Part shown: in pieces, positions 1 through 12,600 of the stretch
How the letters are laid out: each line of letters begins with the position of its first letter
How positions within the stretch are numbered: position 1 is the stretch's first letter
Origin: Sipunculus nudus
Lineage: Eukaryota; Annelida; Sipuncula; Golfingiida; Sipunculidae
Assembly (NCBI GenBank): GCA_026874595.1
Contig: CM049311.1
Span: forward strand, 47,309,676 to 47,373,675
Length of the DNA stretch: 64,000 nucleotides
Reading direction: 5' to 3'
Made by a program: the position numbers and the translations under genes
Notes under the pieces: model-generated
What the model was told of the DNA's origin: nothing
The model's database searches: none
The model's input: the letters and a program-made list of their open reading frames with translations, nothing else

Positions 1-498
1 TGTCAATCATAAGCACAATGGTTTTGTGTAGGGAGTCCTTACCTCAGGTTGACAGCTTGCCCATAGCTGGCACTGGATATAACTGATGAACTTCTTTCCT
101 GGGTCTGGAGTTATATTTGTTTTACTATAATATTGTCAAGATATCCCTGTTCCTGTTTACTCTTGTGTTAGACTTCAAACAAATTCTGATGCTCCTTACA
201 TTTAGATTACAGGCAATATCTTGCTTAGATTTTGTTGTCTCCGTAACAAATTTTCAACAGGTCCTACAGAGAGGGTTTACTTAAGGTTATATGTAATCTT
301 TTGATCAGAAAATAAATACTGTATGCAAAATATTTGACATCAGAGAATCTAGCCACATGAAGGGGTTCTAGGTGCCAATTTAAAGTATACTTTAGTGAAC
401 CTATAAACAGTAAAGGGATTAAAATATAAACTAAGGAACATGGTATGTTTTAGCCAGATCTATTTAATTTTGAATGCTTCTATGATTAAAATGAGCAG
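1..498 (+). other. Intron upstream of first visible exon
   Basis: AT-rich sequence with no finger motif or repeat that I recognise; taken as the 3' part of an intron because it ends in an acceptor at 497-498. Confidence 0.6.
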
Positions 499-622
499 TT
501 AAACCAGCACATGAAGTACCACCGAGATATCCGAGACCAGGAGTGCCCCCTGTGTGACCGTGCCTTCCACGAATACAAAACACTCAACACCCACCTGCTC
601 CAAGTCCACAAGACAACCAAGT
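499..622 (+). CDS. Zinc-finger gene exon 1 of window (partial gene 5')
   Basis: The acceptor AG is at 497-498 and the donor GTATGT at 623. The exon opens with the tail of a finger (HMKYH) and holds one full finger, CPLC...HLLQVH. A competing donor at 621 is rejected because it would put a stop into the next exon. It ends in phase 1. Earlier exons lie upstream of base 1. Confidence 0.9.
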
Positions 623-3600
623 GTATGTTATATGTTGTATCTCTTCATCAAATCAATAACACTTGAGGTAGCACTGTTAAGTGTCATTACATTTAGTATA
701 TTTTCAGCTTTCATGTGACAATAATATTTGTGTGATGATGAAACTATATTTACTTTTGGCTTAATCTGGGGTGGGAATTTTTTTTTCTCGGATATGTATA
801 AGATTGCTGTGCCTTAAACAAGATGTGTTCTTTGTAGATACTAAACCTCTTACATTAGAGAATGCTTAAGTCTTTGTAGACACTGAGACTCCAATACTGA
901 TACAGTAGAGACTACCAGGTTCTCTCTGGATTCTGAGACCTGTACAGTAGAGACTACAAGGTTCTCTCTAGATTCTGAGACTCATACAGTAGAGACTACC
1001 AGGTTCTATCCAGATTCTGAGACTCATAAAGTAGAGACTACCAGGTTCTCACTAGATTCTGAGACCTGTACAGTAGAGACTACCAGGTTCTCTCAAGATT
1101 CTGAGACTCCTACAGTAGAGACTACCAGGTTCTCTCTAGATTCTGAGACTCCTACAGTAGAGACTACCAGGTTCTCTCTAGATTCTGAGACTCTTATAGT
1201 AGAGACTACCAGGTTCTCTCTAGATTCTGAGACTCTTACAGTAGAGACTACCGGGTTCTCTCTAGATTCTGAGACTCTTATAGTAGAGACTACCAGGTTC
1301 TCTCTAGATTCTGAGACTCTTATAGTAGAGACTACCAGGTTCTCTCTAGATTCTGAGACACCTACAGTAGAGACTACCAGGTTCTCTCTAGATTCTGAGA
1401 CTCCTACAGTAGAGACTACCAGGTTCTCTCTAGATTCTGAGACTCTTACAGTAGAGACTACCAGGTTCTCTCTAGATTCTGAGACTCTTATAGTAGAGAC
1501 TACCAGGTTCTCTCTAGATTCTGAGACTCCTACAGTAGAGACTACCAGGTTCTCTCTAGATTCTGAGACTCGTACAGTAGAGACTACCAGGTTCTCTCTA
1601 GATTCTGAGACTCCTACAGTAGAGACTCACAGGTTCTCTCTAGATTCTGAGACTCTTATAGTAGAGACTACCAGGTTCTCTCTAGATTCTGAGACTCTTA
1701 TAGTAGAGACTACCAGGTTCTCTCTAGATTCTGAGACTCTTATAGTAGAGACTACCAGATTCTCTCTAGATTCTGAGACTCTTATAGTAGAGACTACCAG
1801 GTTCTCTCTAGATTCTGAGACTCCTTCAGTAGAGACTACCAGGTTCTCTCTAGATTCTGAGACTCCTACAGTAGAGACTACCAGGTTCTCTCTAGATTCT
1901 GAGACTCATAAAGTAGAGACTACCAGGTTCTCACTAGATTCTGAGACTCATACTGTAGAGACTACCAGGTTCTCTCTAGATTCTGAGACTCTTATAGTAG
2001 AGACTACCAGGTTCTCTCTAGATTCTGAGACTCCTACAGTAGAGACTACCAGGTTCTCTCTAGATTCTGAGACTCGTACAGTAGAGACTACCAGGTTCTC
2101 TATAGATTCTGAGACTCATACAGTAGAGACCACCAGCTTCTTTCTAGATTCTGAGACTCGTACAGTAGAGACCACAAGGTTTTTAGCTCAGCTGACTTAT
2201 ATATTAGCTCAGCTGACTATAAGTCATCTGAGCTATAGTTGAGGTCCATTGTCCGTCGCCCGTCCGTCCGTCCGTCCTTCCGTCCGTAGATGTGGCATGT
2301 TTTGAAACCGTAAGACCTAGGAATCCAAAATTTGGCATAATGTTAGATGTCCCCAAGATCTCTTACCAAGCCGAAAACTGGGTCTTTGCGACTTCATTCC
2401 TTTGAGAAATGAAGGAAAAACCTCAATTTTTTATTAAAAAACTATTTTCACATTTCAGGACTGCCTAATATCAAAACCACTCATCTGTTTTTCCTCATAT
2501 TTACCATAAATAATCCTCTATATAGTTCCTATGTACATGCCAGAAATTAGGTCTGTATTATATAATTTAAAAAAGTTATGGGTTCAAACATATGCATTTT
2601 GTAAATAATCAGGAAAGAAATTTGATCACCTAACACAAAAGTTGTAAAAGCTAAGCACTTTTTTCCAGTAATATTACTTTTATTAATCAAAATTAAATTG
2701 TATACCAAAATTTAGATCAAAATCTTTTAAATTTTTTAAAATATAAGCAAAAATAAAAAATTGGTACCTTAAATTTTGCCCAACTTTGACCATGGCACGT
2801 TTTTTTCCTGTAACTGCTGTGGATTTAATTTTCAAAGCATGTTTTTGTTAGCATTTCAACTGGTAACACCGAAAATTTGAAACCAGTTGATCAAAAACTG
2901 TAGATTTTATTCAAGTTTTCAAGCACCATGTCACATATTGTTTACATCAGGCTAGTGTTATGCAGTTTGCTAGAGCTCAGCTCCCCAGCTTCAGCTCTAA
3001 GTTCCTTAAATTTGGCATACAGTTAGATGTCTCCAAAATCCCCTACCATGCCAAGAATTTGGCCACTAGGACTTAATTCCTTTGAGATATTAATGAAAAA
3101 CTTCATTTTTCAATTAAAAACCCATTGTTATACTTTTAGACTGCCTAATATCAAAACCACTGATCTGACTTTGATCATATAAAAATATACATATTTTTCT
3201 ATACATTCGCTATGCACCTGCCAAAAATGATGTAGGTATTGCGTAATTTTTTTAAGTTATGGGCCCAAACATAATGCACTTTTTAAAAAATCAAGAAATA
3301 TATTTACTCACCTAAGATGAGAATTGCTGAAGCTGGAGACTTTTTTTCAAAAAATAACTTTATTTAATCAAGATTCAATTGTTTACCCAAAATTAGATCT
3401 GAATTTTGCAAATTTTTCAAGTTATTAGCATAAATAAAAAATCAATACCTTAAATTTTGTCAAACTGTGGTAATGGCACATTATACCCTGTAAGCACTGT
3501 TGATTTAATTTTCACAGCATATATACATAAGGATTTAATCTTTTAAAATCTGAAATTTCAAAGGAATTGATTGAAAAGAGTAGCTTTTATTCAAGTTTTC

Positions 3601-6600
3601 ATACACCATGTCAAGTGTTGTTTACATCTAGCCCACCTAGTAGTACAGCCTTCACTTGCATTATGTAACCCACCCCAGGCAGCTTGCCTTGGCTCAGCTT
3701 GGCCACTATTAGCAGGCTTCCCCTCTGCCCTGCACAACCCCCCCCCCTAGATGGTGCATTAACTAGATGAATGTTATAATTTTCTGTATTTCATTTTATT
3801 CTTGGCTATGCAATGCTACATTTTAGATTTTGTATTTACCACCAGGTTACAATGATTAAGTGCACATTTAATTGTGTCCGCAAAGTGGTGTATCGCTATG
3901 AAAGTGTGGATGTTCATCAGATAAGTAATTCCTTACTTGAGAAGAGTAAAAACTTCACCAGGTTTGAAATTGACTATTAATTCCAGTAATAAATTATAGC
4001 TTAGATTGTAATTAGCATAATGATATTGTTTTTCCCTCATTCAACCAACAGTGTATATACTTTATTTGAAAAGATGTTTTTATTTTACCAAATTTACTGA
4101 ATCTTTTATTTTATTTCGGTGAATAAGATTATGCATGTACTGAAAACTCCAGTGTGAAAAACTTTTTAATAGTGATTCAAGGAATAATCATGTAGATGTC
4201 ATGTTGTAGCATTATTTTCTTTTAAATTCAGTTTAAACATTTGTGATTTAAAAATAATTAAAATATATGTGTATGCATAATATGACCCAATATGAGCTAC
4301 ACTCTGGATATATAATGATTGCAACTTAGAATTCTAATATTTTAACTTATATTTTCAGTGTTTTTTAATACAAATTTATAAAACTTGTAAATAAAAAAAT
4401 TAATCAGATAAAAACTTTTTTAATGGAAAAAGTGGATATGCTTAAATAATAGGCTTATATATAAACTTAAATGCATTATTCCCTTGAAAGTGAAATAAAG
4501 GTATTAGTCCATTCTGTCCACTGGCCTGTCCATCTGTAAATTTTTCATATGCATCACAGTATCTCAAAACTTTTACTGTTTTCCTTCATGACAGTCTTGT
4601 CAGAGTATTAGTTTGCAATCATATATTTAGAACTTTACTATAACCAAGTAGGAGGGCCTCTTTCCTCTTAGCTTCTCATATGCTTATATAAAGAAAAACA
4701 TGAAAATAGAATATTTTGCATTTGCAAAAATGTCAAACTTAAGCTGAGCGCCATGACCCATGGGTCCCTTGTTTCTAGATTCTGAGACTCATACAGTAGA
4801 GATTATCAGGTTCTCTCTAGATAATGAGATACTTCATTTGTGTTTTATAGTGAAAGCCTTGAAGGATCATATAGAAATTCAAGGCAAACCTTTGCTGAAA
4901 CAGGCAAGACCAGTAGTCACATTTAATACAACCAGCCAGGCTGTTCAGCCAGAGACTTCGGAAGAAACCACACAAGCTACAGCCACAGGTAAGTCAGTCC
5001 CCTCATACATGTCTAAGGTGATAATCAGCAGAATGTTATCAGCAACTACTCTGATTAGGTGTTCACTGAATTTTAGCCATACATTAAATTTGTGAGCCTA
5101 TGTGATGGCACAGCAGCCTAACATCCCTACATTAAACCATGCTATCTCAGGAATGGCAGGAGCTAGCATCACCATATTTTATCAAAATGTTGGTCACATG
5201 GCTTGCATTTGAAATTATGGATTTGGTGGTATCACCTGCAGATAGACTAGAGTACCTTTGTTTATAATTCATTGATGCTGTTGAATAAACAGTTGTTTTT
5301 AGTTCTTTGTGTTAAGCCATACAAACATAACAGAATATCATCTGCATCCACTTTACAGTTTTCATGCTTATGCCAGCAAAGTTTGGGCTGAGTGGATGAG
5401 AATATCTAAATGTATTTCAGACTGTATTTATGCTGTCCTTATTTATAAGCATTTTCCTAATTAAGTGCTTAACCAGCCACAGAAAAGCAAATGCATGTCT
5501 GAAGTGTATGAGAATGATTCTCTCACAGTTTCAGATGATACAAGTTTAGAAATGGAAGTTGAAAAAGTGGTTTTGGAAGAGGGTGAAACATATGAAGTAT
5601 CAGTGCAGAGAATGGCCACAGATAGCAGCACTGTCCAGGAAGAGGTGGTCACCCCTTGCTCACAAGAGGTTCAAGTTGCTGTGGAGAACCTTTGTGAGGT
5701 ACAGAAGAGAGAAATATAAACATATACTAAATCTACTTGTCACACAAATCACTAAATCACAAATCTGAGAATTTCCTATTCTAAAGATCTAAAGAATTTT
5801 CAAGTCAAGCTACACCTGTAGTGTTCCCATCCATCCAGGAAATTAGGGAATGCCTTATTTTTGCCATTTTTAATTCAGGGAAAAGTCAGGGAATTTGATT
5901 GGCCCTGAAGAGAGGTTGTTAGTTTGTCCAAACAAGGGACTGAGTGGATTACATGCCAGGCACACACACACACACAGGTTGAGACGATTATTCTGGAATT
6001 TTCAGAAATCATCAGGGAAACATTAGATTTTGTTTTCAGCAAATTCTGGGAGCCCTGACCTCCTGTAATATTTACATTTTAGTATATTTCATGGTTGACT
6101 GTAACACACTTGTGTTAATGAGTGATCTGTATAACAAAGGTAAATGAGACACACCAGTATCAGGATGCTCCAGATGCTGATATAACTCAATACACTACAA
6201 TCATAATGACTGTCTGAGATTCTACATATTGCTAAGTTTGTTGGTATGAATTCTATCTAGAAAAATAAAATGTGATTGGGTCTAATTCATTTCTACTTTC
6301 TACCATTTACATGTCTGATACTCATGAAACAATTGGTATGACATTAATGCTTACCTGATGTGTATTAAATACCATACAGATGAAATTTTATTGAGAACCC
6401 TTTATCAGTGATTGTCTGTTTCTCTTTCAGGGTCAAGAACAAGGGTCAGAGGTTGTACCCCTATGTTCTGGTGACTCTGCAGGAACCCAGGCTGCAAAAC
6501 GCCACCTACCAGGAACATATAAAACTAAGCACAACACAGAAATGTTTAAGTGAGTGCATGGTCATTTTTCAGAAGCTTTCTCTAAATATATTCCCTTAAA

Positions 6601-9600
6601 TTTGACTTCTCAAATTCTTTTGTATTTCATTTTTAAATTTTTAATTTAAATTTTTATTTTACAAATTTAAAGAGAGTAGGTCATGTGCAGCTATCATCAA
6701 TAGCTTTTAATCAAGAGCAGTAACACACTTTGAAATATAGAAACATTTATTTGTGGCATTTGCTTGAACATATTTTTCAGCATTTATAATTGATCTTTTT
6801 TATGGGGGAAGCAGGTTTCTTAAAATCCCCCAGAGTGCAAAACCATCTGCAAGAAAGCCCTTCTCCTGTCTGTGATTATATTAGATCTCAAATATAACAG
6901 ATTTTACAAAAGTGACCTGTTTCAAAGAAATAAGCACAGGAGGCAGATTTGCATCTGATTTAATTTTTTGGCGCTGACCTAATTTTCAAGGACATGAAGG
7001 AGGTGGCTTCTTGTTAATCTGTGCAAATGTAGATATCTAGTTGATGATATGCTCCTCACACAGCTGTTACACACTGCAGTCATCTCACACAGCTGTTACA
7101 CACTGCAGTCATCTCACACAGCTGTTACACACTGCAGTCATCTCACACAGCTGTTACACACTGCAGTCATCTCACACAGCTGTTAAACACTGCAGTAATC
7201 TCACACAGCTTTTACACACTGCAGTCATCTCACACAGCTGTTACACACTGCAGTCATCTAACACAGCTGTTACACACTGCAGTCATCTCACACAGCTGTT
7301 ACACACTGAAGTCATCTCACACAGCTGTTACACAATGCAGTCATCTCACACAGCTGTTATACACTGCAGTCATCTCACACAGCTGTTACACACTGCAGTC
7401 ATTTCTCACACAGCTGTTACACACTGCAGTCATCTCACACAGCTGTTATACACTGCAGTCATCTCACACAGCTGTTACACACTGCAGTCATCTCACACAG
7501 CTGTTACACACTGCAGTCAATGTATCTCCTTTGCTATAACTGCTGCTTTGTATAACAAGATTCTCTGGGTTTGACCACCAGGGTTGGCACAGAGCAAAGA
7601 GCTGTAATTAGACCAATGAGAGCGTTGGTATCACATTGTTCATCCATGAACCCATTGTGATACCACACTCTCATTGTTTGCAAGCCACTATTAGTATGTG
7701 CTCATTAACAGACTAGGTTTATCTGGAGCTGAATCCAAACCTAAGCTTGCCAAGAAGGAGTTCCCTCGTCCAATGATCAAACCTGAGGCCGGCATCGCTA
7801 TCAGCAAGAAAGGTCGCTGGATCAACAATCAACGCTATGTCCATATTGACCAGATGGAGCCAGCCATAAAACAATATGCAGATATATTTCCAGGTATGCA
7901 CAAGGTTTAGCTTTTGCAACCCCACCTCCACTTAATCCTCCTTGTTAAATTGATCAAGACAGTCTTTGTAAAATACACAATAAATTCTTTTATTATAAAC
8001 ACATGTTTTCTTAGTTATTTGAAATAGGAATTTTTAGGAGTACTAAAGAGGTACATCTTAATTGTGAGACTGAAACAGTTGGAAACAATATTTTAAATTT
8101 AAATTATATAAACAAATTTCTTTCCATTCTTTGCTAATTTTATTCAAGGTGTAGACTGAATGAGATGAAAATATAAATTTTGATAAATTTTAAGTTTTAC
8201 TGCTTACTTTAAGAATTTGTTTGGTATGATTTGAAAGAGAACTTATTTTGATATATACATTTATAGGTCTTCTGTATTTGTCATTTCTCATATTTGATAG
8301 AGAACAAGTATGATTATTCCCGGCTTAAATGTTATAAAGTATACAGTACTCTTTTCCAAGTGTCCATACATGTGCAATTACTTCATCATGTTGTCTTTCT
8401 CATGTAATTTTGTTTAATGGTACACATTTAATATTTCAGTGAATTTTACCTCAATATAAAACAGATGGAATCTGTTTCCTTACTTCTTTTTAACAGGTGA
8501 TATTGGTGTAAGAGTGATCTTGAAGTGTAAGCTGTGTGGGCTGAGTGTACCCAGTAAATGTCAGTTCACTTCCCATTTAGAAAAAGACCATCCAGATCTG
8601 AAACCATGGAAATGTGATGAATGTAACTACAGCAGTAAGTGGATCCTTACAGATCGTAACAAAATCTAAATACTGTACTCTGTTCCATCTACCTGTGTCC
8701 ACCTAATTTGTTTAGATCATTTTTCTTAGAAGTTCATATTTTGCAGTAATTTCCTAGAAAACTACCATGGAAGTATCAACCTAATTTTACAGTCAATCTC
8801 CAGTTTATGATTCACAACATTTTTACTATTTACAATGTCCCTGCATGAGTAACCATCATTAAATTAGCTGGGTATATTTTGGGAGTGCTTACCTGACATC
8901 ATCCAATCAGCAGCTGTCAATTGAGACTGTTTTTGCATGTGACCATTGACCTTGATTGCAGTAAAAGGGGCAAATATGTTGTAAAATATAGCCTGATTTC
9001 TAATATTTTAAAATAATTCTGGCCCTTTAACCTGCTACCCTACATTACAGTTTTCCCCTTGAAATGTAACTAGTAAGTGTTCATAGCAAAAAACAGGTGG
9101 ACATGATGGGATGATCAGACTAAACAGCATATGTAGATCTCTACAGATGTTACAAAGTGTATAATACTACAGTAGTAAGGAGATCTCTACAGAATGCAAC
9201 AAAATGTAAAAAAAACTACAGCAGCAGTTAGACTCAGATAACAAAATCTAAAATTTGATTAATGCAAATGCAGTAGTAAACACATCTTAACAGAGTGCAA
9301 CAAAATGTAAAATATGGAGAGTTCAAATGAAGTCGTAAACTTTGCTTACATACAGCTTTATGAAATAATGTTGATATATTCAGAATTTTAATGCCTTGAG
9401 TACAAAAAATACATATTGTAGAATGTTCTCATCTTCATCTCATTAGACAAATATATATAGTGTTTTTAGTTTTGTCCATTTTTGAGCATACCACTTGTCT
9501 AGTTTGTATTCCTTCAGCCTGTTAGCTCAGTCCCAGTGAGAAGTGACTGATAAAACCTCACATCACTAAAATGAGGTGTAGAAGAATCATTTTATAAAAA

Positions 9601-12600
9601 TTCTCAAGTGTTAAATACCTGTCCCACTGTAAAGTTGATCTGCCTTTTTCAGCAAGGAGACGCACAAGTCTAATTGTTCACAAGAAGATACACTCAGGGG
9701 AGAAAGAATTTGAGTGCAGCCTTTGTGATATGAAATTCGCCTTCAAGCAAAAGGTATGCTTATCATATGAAACACAAGGTTATAATATAAATATTACAAT
9801 ATTATTGGCTGTCATGAAAGATATGTAAATTTCATTAAAATTTCACAGCATGGGCTAACTGCATTAGTGCAGTTAGTGCATATGAGGTTGGACAGTTGTA
9901 GGATCTCTCAAAGTGTAGCCTAGCAGGGGCAGATCCAAGATTTTGGAAAGGGGAAGGTCACGCCAAGAAAGATTGAAGAAAAAACTAAAATCCCAGAATC
10001 CATGCTGTAATACTGTCAACAGATCATGCTAGTCTAGGTCTTGGTAATATATGTGAACACATCTTGTGTTCCAGCAGTTTACAGGCCACACATGTCTTGG
10101 AGATTGGGAAAAGTTGGGGGGGGGGGATAGTTTTCCATTTTGTGTATGTAATTTTTTGTACACTGGTATATGAATGCCTTTATCCAATCACTAAGCAGTG
10201 TTCTGGAAACAAGGGACTGGTCGTAGATGGCCCTCAGCACAGCAGCATTTTCCTCGCTAGATTGTTCCTGTAAGGAATATGATGTGGACCAGATGCTTTA
10301 TGGGGCTTTAATTATGAAATAACTTTCTGACACCAGCCTCTTGTACAGTCACAGGATTTGTACTCTGTCTAGAGGGGGCGAGCCAGGGAATATAGGTGTT
10401 TTCATTGATGGATACACTGCAGAACAGACGGAGTAAGACTGGCCTTGACCTTAGTGGCAACCTTGAGTGGAGGTCTGCCAGTACTGTCCTGTTTAATAGA
10501 TTTAACAAACTTCCAGAATGACTTGTTGTCACCCTCTGGAAACCTGATGTGATGTGCTCCTTGATGAAATCTTCACCTGCTTTCTTAACATACCAAGATG
10601 TTGCATTTCTTTTCCATTTTTAACCTCCACCAGTTCTTTGGGGTGCCTCTGGTTTTGACCTTGTGGTGGAGTCAATGTTTCAAACAAGATAGGCATTAGA
10701 TTTCTGATGTTGTCCAGGGTATGTGAGACTTCCCTGTGGTGGTCCTCCTAGGAACATGATCTCCCTTATGCTCTGATGACTTTGTCCTTTTGAAGTTAGC
10801 ACAAACCTTGTTTATTGCTTTTATAACAGAAATTTATAATCATATAAATTAATGCAAAATCAAAAGCAATGCATCATCTTTGATTTGTGTAAATTATCAG
10901 CATATTCAAGTTATCAACTTTGACAGTTCAGCTGATTTGGCAGGGATTATAACCAGCAGTTGGTGTAACATCCTAAATGACTCTAAGGTCACTGATAAAA
11001 GCCTATACTTAGATCCAATACAGGAACCTCGCTCAGAAAAATACTATTAAGATATAAGTTCTTGTTTTATGTACCATATAAATATGTTAACATAATCCCA
11101 GGTTTATACTTAACTTCTTTGTGGACTCATTCCTGTGATCAGACATAAAAAATATGCCATCCATGTTTTAGATGGAGAAGTTTAATTATGTTTTTATAAG
11201 CTTTCATGTTTTTAACAGGGTTTAAATGAATTAATACAAATGTGGTTTTTTTTTGCATATGACAAATGACATGAACTTCCATCTGTGGTGTATGAATGTT
11301 GTGAAAAATGAGACTTTTTCAAATTTAAAAAATAAATGGATTTCTTAAATATTCATAAAGGAAGGTTGCTATAATGTAAATCTTCTTATAATTTGAATTT
11401 ATAATGCAGGTTCTACATGCAAAATTATATAATGCACTATCATGGCATTAAACATGTTTCTTAAAATAAATTATTGCAACTGGTTATTCTTTTGAAGCCT
11501 ACTGAAAATAACATGATTTATACATTGTCATGTGTTATTTCAGCAAACCAATCACATGAAGGAAACAATGTCATGTGTTATTTCAGCTAACCAATCACAT
11601 GATTTATACTGCCATGTGTTATTTCAGCTGACCAATCTCATGAATGATACAATGTCATGTGTCATTTCAGCTGATCAGTTCCACTAATATCTTTTTAGCC
11701 CTCAGCCCTTAGGCTGATGGGCTATTGCTGTCACCCAAGCTGTCCATCTGTCTGGCTTCCATTAACTTTACCTTGTGAGCGTTATATCTCTAAAAGGATT
11801 CACTGTATGAATTCCTTCGGTGAAGATGTATAACAACAAAATTTCGGTCAAGTTCGAAGACACGTGACCTAGACCTACTTTTCAAGGTCACAGAGCTTAG
11901 AAATGAATAGAAAAAAACTTAGGAGCTCATTTTTAAGGAATCATTAGGTGGATTTTCACAGAACTTACTATGATTATTGGGACTGATGGTCTGTACCTGC
12001 TGCACAGGTTGGGGCACCACCTACAATCTCTGATTTACAATGAATTTTTATCAGATTTTTCAACTATGGCCTTGTGAGCAGGATATCTCCGAAGGTATTC
12101 AACACAGGAACTATTTTTCTTCAGTGCTGATGCATATTAACAAAATATCGGTCAAGATTGAAGATGGGTGACCTTGACCTACTTTTTAAGGTCACAGAGC
12201 TAAGAATAGCTAAAAACTTAGGAGCTTATTTCTCAGGAACCAGTGAGTGGATTGTTATGTAACATGGTATAATGATATGCCTTGATGATCTCCAAGTCCT
12301 GCATGTGATTGGTCATATTTGCAAAGGCACTACATACTTCTCCAGATTAAATTTATAACTGAGACATGTACAGATATACATCCATGTGAGAACAAAGATT
12401 TCATACTTGTAACTGTTACCACCTATAAACACTGTTCTTTTGGCTGAGGGCTTTTGTCAGCTTCTGCTGATATTCTAGTTATCATGTGTCATTTCAGCTG
12501 ACCAATCACATGAAACACCATGAGAACAAGAGAGAACATGTTTGTGATACCTGTGGAAAAGGCTTCAATGAGAAGAGTGACCTGACAAAACATGTAAGAA

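Larger units (their letters stand above)
9754..12497 (+). other. Intron 7 with nested repeats
   Basis: Contains a truncated relative (about 9,926-9,960, GGGGCAGATCCAAGATTT) of the GC-rich fold-back element at 30,517, an old LINE fragment at 10,310-10,800, an acceptor array at 11,522-11,688 and a mobile element at 11,689-12,477. The stretch 10,800-11,520 is plain AT-rich sequence. Confidence 0.75.

Noticed and set aside
621-622. Earlier donor for exon 1 (GTGTAT)
   Set aside because: Would shift exon 2 into a frame with an early TAA; GTATGT at 623 keeps phase.
7041-7574. 177-codon open frame
   Set aside because: It lies wholly in the 29-bp minisatellite, which is open in every plus frame; no gene signal.
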